Shown here piece after piece: positions 49,918 through 57,599 of a stretch of DNA of 64,000 bases. The notes beneath the pieces are model-generated. The model was not told where the DNA came from. It did not search any database and worked only from the letters and a program-made list of their open reading frames with translations. Where the stretch lies: contig DEWH01000013.1 in assembly GCA_002363155.1 (NCBI GenBank), positions 145,663 through 209,662 of the forward strand, read 5' to 3'. The DNA is from Ruminococcaceae bacterium UBA3215. Lineage in GTDB: Bacteria; Bacillota; Clostridia; Oscillospirales; Ruminococcaceae. The position numbers and the translations under genes were made by a program. The first letter of the stretch is position 1. Each line of letters begins with the position of its first letter.

Positions 49918-50271
49918 TCATGGCTCTTTCCAGAAATTTCCCTTATGAAAATTCTCGTTTCCCAAAGGAACCGCTGTCAGTTTGAAAATAACACAGCCGT
50001 CCGGACAGACGATAGTTTTGCTGTATTTACCGTCTCCGCCCAGATTTTCCAGATCTCCGCCGCTTCTGACGGCTTCCATTATCGGGAACAGCATCATCAT
50101 CGTCTTGGAACAAATGCCGTATCCGTCTTTATTAACGGGACAGCCGTATGTACATGTATATCGGTCACCTATTTCTTCTCCGTTGCGGCAATACCGTTCC
50201 GTATGATCGCCGCGAAGAAAACCTGTTACTTCAACAGTGAATTCATATTCTTCGTCATACCACTTTTTCAT
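49918..50271 (-). CDS. TIGR04076-like small cysteine protein
   Basis: 117 residues. The layout is that of TIGR04076: a beta start (FTVEVTGFLRGD), Cys-rich YTCTYGCPVNKDGYGIC, MMLFPIMEAVRSGGD and the C-terminal IVCPDGCVIFKL. Members occur in anaerobes; function unknown, the cysteines suggest a metal or redox role. AGGAGG lies nine bases upstream. Confidence 0.72.
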   Translation of the reverse strand: MKKWYDEEYEFTVEVTGFLRGDHTERYCRNGEEIGDRYTCTYGCPVNKDGYGICSKTMMMLFPIMEAVRSGGDLENLGGDGKYSKTIVCPDGCVIFKLTAVPLGNENFHKGNFWKEP

Positions 50272-50354
50272 GATCCGAACCTCCTCGTTACATTTAAGTC
50301 AACGTTACAAACCGGTATTGAATACAGGCATTCAGCGCCGGATCTTATCAATCA

Positions 50355-50870
50355 TTATTTTCCGGCTTTTTTCAGACGTTCTATGACAAAATGCGCGCAA
50401 AGACCTGTGAACAGACCCGATATGATACCGCCGATCATAAGGAACGGCAGATATCCGATTACGGCAAACGAACCGAAACTCACAATAACCGCCGCGATCT
50501 GACCGATGTTGTGGAGAACTGCACCTATCACACTGCACGCCCATATCGGGAGCTTCGGAAAAAGACGCGAGACCGGTATCATACCCAGGAGGCACAGAAA
50601 AGCACCCGACGCGCTGTACAGTATCGTGGAGAAGCTCGCGGCAAACATCGCGCCTATGATCACTCTCACCGCAACGACGATGGCAGTCTCCCACGGTTTG
50701 TACCGATAAACGCAGTACACCGTGATTATGTTCGCAAGTCCGAGCTTTATGCCCGGAATCGCAGTCAGCGGCGGTATCTGAAGCTCGATCACGAATATTA
50801 TAAGAGCGGCCGCCGTGAGCATCGCAAGTTCGGTAAGCCGCTTTACCGGAATTTTCCCGCTGTCACTCAT
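50355..50870 (-). CDS. Gx-type membrane protein (Hpre_diP_synt_I-like)
   Basis: 171 residues, about five membrane helices, with IPGIKLGLANIITVYCVYR near residue 40, characteristic of the family once named heptaprenyl diphosphate synthase component I and now thought to be a transporter-like component. It overlaps apbE by eight bases. In other Firmicutes the pair accompanies flavin-based extracellular electron transfer or Rnf-type genes. Confidence 0.78.
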   Translation of the reverse strand: MSDSGKIPVKRLTELAMLTAAALIIFVIELQIPPLTAIPGIKLGLANIITVYCVYRYKPWETAIVVAVRVIIGAMFAASFSTILYSASGAFLCLLGMIPVSRLFPKLPIWACSVIGAVLHNIGQIAAVIVSFGSFAVIGYLPFLMIGGIISGLFTGLCAHFVIERLKKAGK

Positions 50871-51873
50871 CTATTATCTCCGCCGGAAAGCCGGAGCTGT
50901 TTCTGAAGCTTCCGGCAATGTTTTCTGTGATATATACAGTTCCGTCATCTGTCACGAGCACCATATCAAACCCGCCTTTCTCACGCCAATATCCGACAGC
51001 GCGGTCCTTGCCCATAACGAACAGCGCCGTCGAGAGCGCGTCGCACATTATCCCCCTGTCCCCTATCACGGTGACGCTCACAAGCCCGCTGTCTGCGGGA
51101 TATCCGGTATGCGGATCGAGAATATGGATATAGACATTGCCGCTGTCGTCCGTGAAATAGCGCTGGTATCCGCCGGATGTTATGACTGACTTGTCGTGTA
51201 TCTGCAATACTCCGAGCAGCTCATTCGGAGAAAACGGGTTCGCTATTCCCACAGACCATTCCGTTCCGTCCGGCTTTGAGCCGAGAGCCTGCACATTTCC
51301 GCCGAGATTTACGAGCGCGGAAGTCACTCCGAGTTCCGACATCACCGCAAGCATCTCGTCACCAGAATATCCTTTCGCGCAGGAGCCGAGGTCAAGCATA
51401 TATCCCTCCGGAAGCGTTACGGTGTTTCCGGATATGCCGATATTTTCATATCCCGTTTTTGAAAGCGCAGACCTTACGGCTTCATCTGAAGGAACGTGCA
51501 TATTTCCGGTGGTGAAGCCCCATTCCCGCAGAACGGGATATATCGTGATGTCCAGCGCGCCGTCCGTACTTGAGCAGACATTCAGTGCTTCGTTTATGAC
51601 ATACGCTGTATCACCGGAAACATTTGCGGTGCCAAGCGTGTTGAGAATGCCGATATCACTGTTTTCGTCAGTAACCGAGAAGCGTGATTCAAGCTCATTC
51701 AGCCTTTCGGCTGCGGAATTTACAGCTTCCTCGCTTCGCTGTCCGTATGCCTTTATGGAAATTATGGTGTCCATTGCGAACAGTTCGCGCTCCGCTTCCG
51801 ATTCCGGAGCGGAGCCGCAGGACGATACCGCCGCAAGTATGAGGACTGCCAGAAAAATCTTTAACTTCTTCAT
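50863..51873 (-). CDS. apbE: ApbE flavin transferase, lipoprotein
   Basis: Attaches FMN from FAD to Thr or Ser of target proteins outside the membrane. The signal ends in lipobox SSCG (Cys 18). Signatures are MDTIISIKAYG near residue 33, DLGSCAKGYSGDEM near 155, NLGGNVQALG and HILDPHTGYP near 255 with the metal Asp. The ATG at 51873 lies eight bases after the -10 box, so the mRNA probably has no leader; an alternative start would use a TTG overlapping the -35. Confidence 0.92.
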   Translation of the reverse strand: MKKLKIFLAVLILAAVSSCGSAPESEAERELFAMDTIISIKAYGQRSEEAVNSAAERLNELESRFSVTDENSDIGILNTLGTANVSGDTAYVINEALNVCSSTDGALDITIYPVLREWGFTTGNMHVPSDEAVRSALSKTGYENIGISGNTVTLPEGYMLDLGSCAKGYSGDEMLAVMSELGVTSALVNLGGNVQALGSKPDGTEWSVGIANPFSPNELLGVLQIHDKSVITSGGYQRYFTDDSGNVYIHILDPHTGYPADSGLVSVTVIGDRGIMCDALSTALFVMGKDRAVGYWREKGGFDMVLVTDDGTVYITENIAGSFRNSSGFPAEIIDE

Positions 51874-51880
51874 AGACACT

Positions 51881-51909
51881 ATTTTATCATTGCCGACGGA
51901 GATTGTCAA
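51881..51909 (-). promoter_or_regulatory. Promoter producing a probably leaderless apbE mRNA
   Basis: TTGACA-17-TAAAAT on the minus strand. The expected start site (six to eight bases after the -10) falls on the A of the apbE ATG. Confidence 0.7.
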
Positions 51910-51939
51910 GCAAAAGAATGTTTAAGTTTCCCCAAAAAT

Positions 51940-52197
51940 TCAAGCCGCCCAAGGAGCAAAACGAAGCTGACCGTCATTGGGAGGTGGGACAATAAATGAA
52001 GAAATACTGCGCTTTACGAACTTAAGCACCTCGAAAATGCCGTTAGCGACAGCATAATAAAGGAAATCTGCGATATCGAAAAGTCTTTTTGATGCTGAAA
52101 TTATCTCTAACCGCAGTATCACGGTGTTATCTTTATCGGACAGTATGGAAACATATCCGATTGCCATTATCAGCAGGAAATCAATATTATCCAACAT
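51940..52197 (-). other. Uncertain 85-codon open frame
   Basis: The stretch 51910-52508 has no supported gene. This frame (MLDNIDFLLIMAIGYVS at the start, PNDGQLRFAPWAA at the end) lacks a ribosome binding site, but the residue pattern is not clearly random. It could be a small gene or a remnant. Confidence 0.25.
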
Positions 52198-52308
52198 ATA
52201 TATATCACATATCCAACTTTTGAACCGACGATACCACAGGACGAGGGGATATCACAACAGACCGGCCGTTTATCGTGAAAATGTTATGAGACATTTTGAA
52301 ATGGGCAT

Positions 52309-52338
52309 AAAAATTGCAGAGCCGGTATTGCTCTGCAA
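52309..52338 (-). terminator. Terminator after the HExxH gene
   Basis: TTGCAGAGC and GCTCTGCAA arms with a 7-base loop and five U residues on the minus strand, about 170 bases past the stop at 52509. Confidence 0.75.
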
Positions 52339-52508
52339 GGAAATCATATTTTTCTATTGAATACATAATGATCCGGTTTCATACCGCCGCAGCGGATAAG
52401 GATAACACCCTTTGTCCGGTCCTCAGATATCCGGTAAGGTTCATCATTCGGGAGAAAATACAGGATATTGAATTCTCCGGAGTAATGTTATGTTTGCTCC
52501 GGCCTTGT

Positions 52509-53360
52509 TCAGATGCAGTCTATCATGCCCTCGAAGCCGGCTCTGCACATGTATTTTATGCGTCCTGCATTTGTCATTGACGCGAATTCGTCTGACAGAG
52601 ACCATTTTTCAAGACTCCCGGCGCAGAGTTCCGCCAGCTCTGAAACTGCGTTTCTGACGCTCTCCGGCAGATTTTCCGTATAGACGGCGAGCCGTCCTCC
52701 GCTCCCCTTTATGATTCCCATGAAGCGCAGGAACCACTCGGCTTTGTAAAACCCGAATGTCTCGTAGACCCCTATGAAATCCGCAATTATCTCATCATGC
52801 AGGATATTGTTGGTTATACCGTAAGTCTGCTTGGTAAAATAGTGGGTACATTCATGTCCTCTGCGCAGAAGCAGTGACTTTTCAGACCATTCCGCCTCAT
52901 CGGACATACCCAGCTCGGAAGCGGGAACATTGCTGTACGGCTTGGCGGAGAGAATGATGAACCGGGTAGTCTTTCCGGAGATAAAGGAAGCTCCGGTGGC
53001 AGAAATGCTGTCCGGACGGATCCCCTTGTACGCTATATTCGTCACAAGCTGTTCAAAATCGGCAGTATCGCGGACATAGATTATCGGTATCCTTCCGGCA
53101 TCCGACTCGTACATCTCTATCTTGAGAGTGTCAGGAGACCTGAACTCAACAGGACGGACGGAACAGACCTTTTCATTTATCGCCTTGCCGGCTCCGAACT
53201 TACAGGCATATTCTATGGTCCTTTCCCAGAAGCCGAGAAATGAGGTGTCCGCCTCTCCGATCTCCTGCGCTCCGGCAAATCTGTTGGCTGTATATTCGTA
53301 AAATATCTGCCTTTCTTCACCGGAAAGACCGTACTTTCCGGCTAAATGATCAAGAGTCAT
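52509..53360 (-). CDS. HExxH-containing protein (DUF7005-like), possible metallopeptidase
   Basis: 283 residues from the ATG with GGAGG upstream. GHECTHYF (His-Glu-X2-His, near residue 167) is followed about 15 residues on by HDEIIADF, whose Glu or Asp could be the third ligand, as in gluzincins. No signal peptide. An in-frame ATG 21 codons earlier lacks a binding site. It is transcribed alone from its own promoter. Confidence 0.68.
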   Translation of the reverse strand: MTLDHLAGKYGLSGEERQIFYEYTANRFAGAQEIGEADTSFLGFWERTIEYACKFGAGKAINEKVCSVRPVEFRSPDTLKIEMYESDAGRIPIIYVRDTADFEQLVTNIAYKGIRPDSISATGASFISGKTTRFIILSAKPYSNVPASELGMSDEAEWSEKSLLLRRGHECTHYFTKQTYGITNNILHDEIIADFIGVYETFGFYKAEWFLRFMGIIKGSGGRLAVYTENLPESVRNAVSELAELCAGSLEKWSLSDEFASMTNAGRIKYMCRAGFEGMIDCI

Positions 53361-53439
53361 ACCGCTTACCTCCGACGCATTACTTAAGGAAACCGTGTCA
53401 ATGAGCGTTATTGTCAACTGCACTGCAATTATTTAATCC

Positions 53440-53468
53440 ATTATATCAAGAATTGTCACAAATGTCAA
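53440..53468 (-). promoter_or_regulatory. Consensus promoter for the HExxH gene
   Basis: Perfect TTGACA-17-TATAAT on the minus strand. Confidence 0.82.
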
Positions 53469-53525
53469 ACGGCAAATAAAATAGACAAAGCAATGACAGA
53501 TCATCTCGACGGAAAAAAAAACTCC

Positions 53526-53836
53526 TTATTTTTTCACGGAACATTGATGCTTTTTCAAAAAAGGATCCGGGTATGCGGAGACTATCTGCGGATCGTCATA
53601 CAGCACGCTGTAATAATCGCACAGCGTTCCGTTGCTGGGAACATACCGCAGTCCCGCGCTTTTTACGGCTTTTCCGGAAACCGCAGAAGCGATCGTATCC
53701 GCCGGATCGGTCATCGCGTCCTCGCCGATATATGACGTTTCTTCATACCTATTGAAAGAGCCCTGCATAAATAGCACACACTACCCATGCAGGACCTTCA
53801 CATTTATGTTTTTTTATCTCCGGCGATCCAGTGTCA
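53526..53836 (-). pseudogene. Frameshifted remnant downstream of the LURP-one gene
   Basis: One frame reads KKHKCEGPAWVVCAIYAGLF then stops; the adjacent frame continues FNRYEETSYIGEDAMTDPAD and ends ...YPDPFLKKHQCSVKK. The junction fits a single frameshift near 53765. A short intact ORF from 53768 is the alternative. No family recognised. Confidence 0.4.
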
Positions 53837-53839
53837 CTC

Positions 53840-54742
53840 TCAATTGCCTGACTGATCCGCCACATTATCGCAGATTATAGTGAGCGCGATCATTATATCC
53901 TGGTAGTCCTCATTCAATACCTTTATACGGTAGCAGTCCTGCCAGATCGTCTGAGCCGTATCAATGTGACCTATGGTAACGCCGCCGACCTGAAGTTCAA
54001 AGTCAAATCCCATAAGATCGCCGACTATCTTGAGTTCCTTGCCGTTTATTGTTCCGGCAAGCTCGGGGTTGGTGAGCTTTATTTTCTTTTTGAGCTTGCC
54101 GATTTCCGAACCGTTCAGGATCAGCGAATATTCCGGCATTACCGCGATCAGCTTCTTCTTCAGCTTCAGTACCTCTGTGCCGTTTTTCTGTATCGAGAAG
54201 TTGAGACGCGGAAGATCACCTTCAACATGATATACCGGGGCTTCGTTCCTGTCGAAAATATCGAATTTCGGCTTTATGGAGATAGCTTTCTGCTTCATAA
54301 AGAACTCGACCGATTCTCCGCTTGCAGTGTTCACTGCGGCAACAGTATTGCTGGCTGTGACAGATTCTCCGCTTTCGAGCTTCTTCACGATCTCGGAAAG
54401 CTCGGTAACTGCGCGGTCGGCGTTCGATGTGCCTTCGTCCTTGTGACCGAGGAACATATCAAGTCCGCCGCTCAGCGCGGTAGTTACACTTGAAACGCCG
54501 TTTGCTCCTATCTTTCCCATTATGATGTTCTTGCCGTCAACTCTGACGAATACATCGAACATATCGGAGACCTTCCTGTACATGACAGACTGTGTTCCGT
54601 TTATGTCACCCATTTCGGGTGTTCCGAAGCTCACTGTGATCTCCGAGAGCTTTTCGAGCAGTACCTCGTTGGTAAAGCCTTGTGTGTTCGGTATCTTTGC
54701 GAAACCGAATCCCTTGCTGTCAGACAGATTGAATAATCCCAT
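53840..54742 (-). CDS. LURP-one (tubby/scramblase-fold) domain protein
   Basis: 300 residues. The C-terminal half (about 145-290) carries the LOR pattern: FDIFDRNEAPVYHVEG, KLKKKLIAVMPEYSLI, IVGDLMGFDFELQVGG, QTIWQDCYRIKV. LOR domains share the tubby/phospholipid scramblase fold. The N-terminal half is unknown, and no signal peptide is seen. It follows the alkyl-sulfatase-like gene by 31 bases with AAAGGAAAGG upstream. Confidence 0.8.
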   Translation of the reverse strand: MGLFNLSDSKGFGFAKIPNTQGFTNEVLLEKLSEITVSFGTPEMGDINGTQSVMYRKVSDMFDVFVRVDGKNIIMGKIGANGVSSVTTALSGGLDMFLGHKDEGTSNADRAVTELSEIVKKLESGESVTASNTVAAVNTASGESVEFFMKQKAISIKPKFDIFDRNEAPVYHVEGDLPRLNFSIQKNGTEVLKLKKKLIAVMPEYSLILNGSEIGKLKKKIKLTNPELAGTINGKELKIVGDLMGFDFELQVGGVTIGHIDTAQTIWQDCYRIKVLNEDYQDIMIALTIICDNVADQSGN

Positions 54743-54773
54743 TGTTTGATTTCCTTTCCTTTTTTATGCAGCC

Positions 54774-56864
54774 TTACGGCTCAATGATACTGAAGAATTT
54801 CGCGTCCGCGAATCCTGTTATTCCGGACATCAGCTTTCCGAGGAGCTCCGTATCTCCGTCCTGTGTCAGATTGGCGTTTATCAGGTCTGCATTGTTCTGT
54901 ATGATGCCGAACAATCCAGCCTTATTTGTTGTCCATGTGACATCGGGCGACTCCGCAAGCGCACCCTGCTCATACAGCACAACGCCGTCCTTTACCACAA
55001 GTGTGAATGTATCGTCCGGAAGAACGATGTTTGCCGTGAAGCTCAGGTCGCTTATGAGCGTGGTGTCGGTGATGATGCCGAGATACTGTATTATCATTTT
55101 GGGGGTCATGTGTGTCATAAGCCCGCCGCTTGACTTTGCGCGTGTTGACTCATCGGTATTCGTACCGAAACGAAGCTCCTGCGCCGCGCAGAGATACGCG
55201 TTGCGCCAAGTGCCGCTTTCCGCGGTATAGGCAAGCTGTTCGAGCGCGTCGGCACACAGCAGACGTGCATCGGTATTTGTCGGATCAGCAAATACAAGTA
55301 TATTCGTTATCTCAGCTACCCACTGATACTCGCCATTCTCGTAATCCTCTTTCGCCTTTCGGAGAACAGCATCGGTATCGCCGAGATATTCGACGAATTT
55401 CTTTGCGCTGTCGGAGGGAGTAAGCTGTCCGAGATGAACGGGATTTGCGTCATACCAGCCCATATACTTCTGATAAACAGCTTTTGAATTGTGAGCGACA
55501 GTGCCGTAATACTGTCTTGTGTACCACACCTTTGCGAGTCCTTCCGGAAGCTCGATCATATTGGCTATCTCGGTGCTTGTGTAACCCTTGTTGATGTAGT
55601 GAAGCGTCTGGTCATTGATGAATTTATAGACAGCGGCAGTATTCGTTATGTACTCGTTTATTGCATCGTTGCCCCAATGCGGCCAGTTGTGTGACTGGAA
55701 CACTACCTCAACTTTATCGCCGTAGAGTTTCAGCGTTTCCATAAGGTATTCCGACCAAGCCTGACCGTCACGCACCTGCGCGCCGCGGAGAGTGTAAAGG
55801 TTGTGCAGTGTTCCGGTACAGTTCTCAGCCATCCAGAGAGCGTTTTTCTGCGGGAACCAAGTGTTCATCTCAGCGGGAGCCTCTGTTCCGGGTGTAAGCT
55901 GGAATTCCATTTCCACTCCGTCAACCGTCACGGTCTGACCGGTCGCGGAGATAATATCAGTCGGAGATATATAAGATGTGGTACCGCAGGACTGCCCCAT
56001 TCCGATACCTATGCAGAGCGAGCCTGTCTCGCCGCCGTCAAGAAGCGTGCCGTACTGGTATGTAGCGCGTCTTGCCATGCTGTTTCCGGCAAATATATTT
56101 TCGCTTACTGCGTGTTCCTCAAATCCCTCGGGGGCGAATATCTTCACTTCGCCGTTCTTCACCTGTTCTTCGGTGACTATACCCTCAACTCCGCCGTAAT
56201 GATCTACATGGGAATGTGAGTAAAGCACCGCTTTAACCGGAAAGTCACCAAGGTTTTCCCTGACAAGCTCGAATGCCGCACGCGCACACTCCACCGTCAT
56301 GAGCGGATCATATACTATCCAGCCGGTATCGCCTTTTATGAAGGTGATGTTGGACATATCGTAGCCGCGCACCTGATAGATGCCGTCAGTCACCTCAAAC
56401 AGTCCGTAGATGTGATTGAGCTGCGCATTTCTCCAGAGACTCGGATTTGAGGTATCGGGAGCGTCATTTTCAAGAAAAGCATACGCCGCCTGACTCCATG
56501 CCACAGTTCCGTCCTCCGCAAGTATTTCAAGACTTTCGGGAGCGGCTATGAGACCGCGATTCGCGTTTTCAAACTCGCGCTTGTCGTCGAAATCGAGTAG
56601 TGCGTACACCTTGTCATTGGTATCTTTTGTGAACTGTGTAGCATCCTTCGTGTCGGTGTTGAGACCAAGCTCCGCCTTTTCCGCGGGAGCCGGAGCTTCC
56701 TCCGTCAGTTCCGTGAGAGTCTCGTCGGAAGCTCCGGTTATCTGCGCAGTGTCCGCTGTTGCTTGCTCCGAAGCTGCCGCTGTCGTGACTGCCGGTGCCG
56801 TGTTGTTATTACAGCCGGAAAGCACAATGACTGCTGCGGAAAATAAAGCTAACTGTTTTTTCAT
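54774..56864 (-). CDS. Alkyl-sulfatase-like metallo-hydrolase, lipoprotein
   Basis: 696 residues in the order of SdsA1-type enzymes: lipoprotein signal (LSGC, Cys 18), a metallo-beta-lactamase domain with HSHVDHYGG near residue 218, a helical dimerisation domain, and a C-terminal SCP2-like lipid-binding domain (about 590-696). These hydrolyse linear alkyl sulfates such as dodecyl sulfate. The mature N-terminus has a Thr/Ala-rich linker. AGGAG precedes the ATG. Confidence 0.85.
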   Translation of the reverse strand: MKKQLALFSAAVIVLSGCNNNTAPAVTTAAASEQATADTAQITGASDETLTELTEEAPAPAEKAELGLNTDTKDATQFTKDTNDKVYALLDFDDKREFENANRGLIAAPESLEILAEDGTVAWSQAAYAFLENDAPDTSNPSLWRNAQLNHIYGLFEVTDGIYQVRGYDMSNITFIKGDTGWIVYDPLMTVECARAAFELVRENLGDFPVKAVLYSHSHVDHYGGVEGIVTEEQVKNGEVKIFAPEGFEEHAVSENIFAGNSMARRATYQYGTLLDGGETGSLCIGIGMGQSCGTTSYISPTDIISATGQTVTVDGVEMEFQLTPGTEAPAEMNTWFPQKNALWMAENCTGTLHNLYTLRGAQVRDGQAWSEYLMETLKLYGDKVEVVFQSHNWPHWGNDAINEYITNTAAVYKFINDQTLHYINKGYTSTEIANMIELPEGLAKVWYTRQYYGTVAHNSKAVYQKYMGWYDANPVHLGQLTPSDSAKKFVEYLGDTDAVLRKAKEDYENGEYQWVAEITNILVFADPTNTDARLLCADALEQLAYTAESGTWRNAYLCAAQELRFGTNTDESTRAKSSGGLMTHMTPKMIIQYLGIITDTTLISDLSFTANIVLPDDTFTLVVKDGVVLYEQGALAESPDVTWTTNKAGLFGIIQNNADLINANLTQDGDTELLGKLMSGITGFADAKFFSIIEP

Positions 56865-56879
56865 ATATCTCCTCGCTTT

Positions 56880-57581
56880 TTACTTTGCGGCAAAGAAGCT
56901 GCCGAAGTCAAACCCGGTAGGCATAGGTATAGTGAACATATAAATCGTCGCAAGCACAAGTCCGATGACCGCAATGAACAGTACCACGGTACGGTTCGGG
57001 AGCTTTTTGAATACTCCTACGATACCGAGCATGAACAGAACTACGGAATAGATCACATTCACAAGGTTGTAAGCGTCGCCGTGTGAGTTGTCGCGCTGAC
57101 CTTCTTCGAGTATCTCACGCGACTGTTCGAGCAGAACGTTTGCTGTTTCATAATACTTGTCGAGCATACCCGGTACTTCAAACGGCGAATTCATATCGTC
57201 TGTCATCTGACCGCAGGCTTCAATAAGAGTATCGCTGCCATTCTGTTCGATATAGCTGTCGATCTTTTCCTGTATGAGCTGTGATTTTCCGGAATCGCCC
57301 TCAGCCTCCGCGATCTCCTGCTCGAATGTGTACTCCATAAGAGTATTCCATGTCATAAGATCGGAGAGGTATGTCTGCAAACCCGCGTTGTACTCCGAGT
57401 TTCCCTCGGAAGCTAAGTTGTTGCTCTTTGTGTAGTTGGTAGCCTGATTTCCGCCGTGGAGCGAACCTATCCATGACGCCCATGCCGTAAGCAGAGCGGT
57501 GATGCCGAGAAATACCGCTACAAGCACCTCGATCGTGTTTTCGCTGAAAAGCGGCTTCTTTGTTTTAGTTTCTTCTGCCAT
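56880..57581 (-). CDS. DUF4337-like membrane protein
   Basis: 233 residues: one helix near 15-35, an outside helical section with several Glu/Gln stretches, and two helices near 170-215. Proteins of this type are uncharacterised. GGAGG precedes the ATG; 15-18-base gaps place it firmly in the operon. Confidence 0.65.
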   Translation of the reverse strand: MAEETKTKKPLFSENTIEVLVAVFLGITALLTAWASWIGSLHGGNQATNYTKSNNLASEGNSEYNAGLQTYLSDLMTWNTLMEYTFEQEIAEAEGDSGKSQLIQEKIDSYIEQNGSDTLIEACGQMTDDMNSPFEVPGMLDKYYETANVLLEQSREILEEGQRDNSHGDAYNLVNVIYSVVLFMLGIVGVFKKLPNRTVVLFIAVIGLVLATIYMFTIPMPTGFDFGSFFAAK

Positions 57582-57599
57582 TGTCAATTCCTCCGTTAA

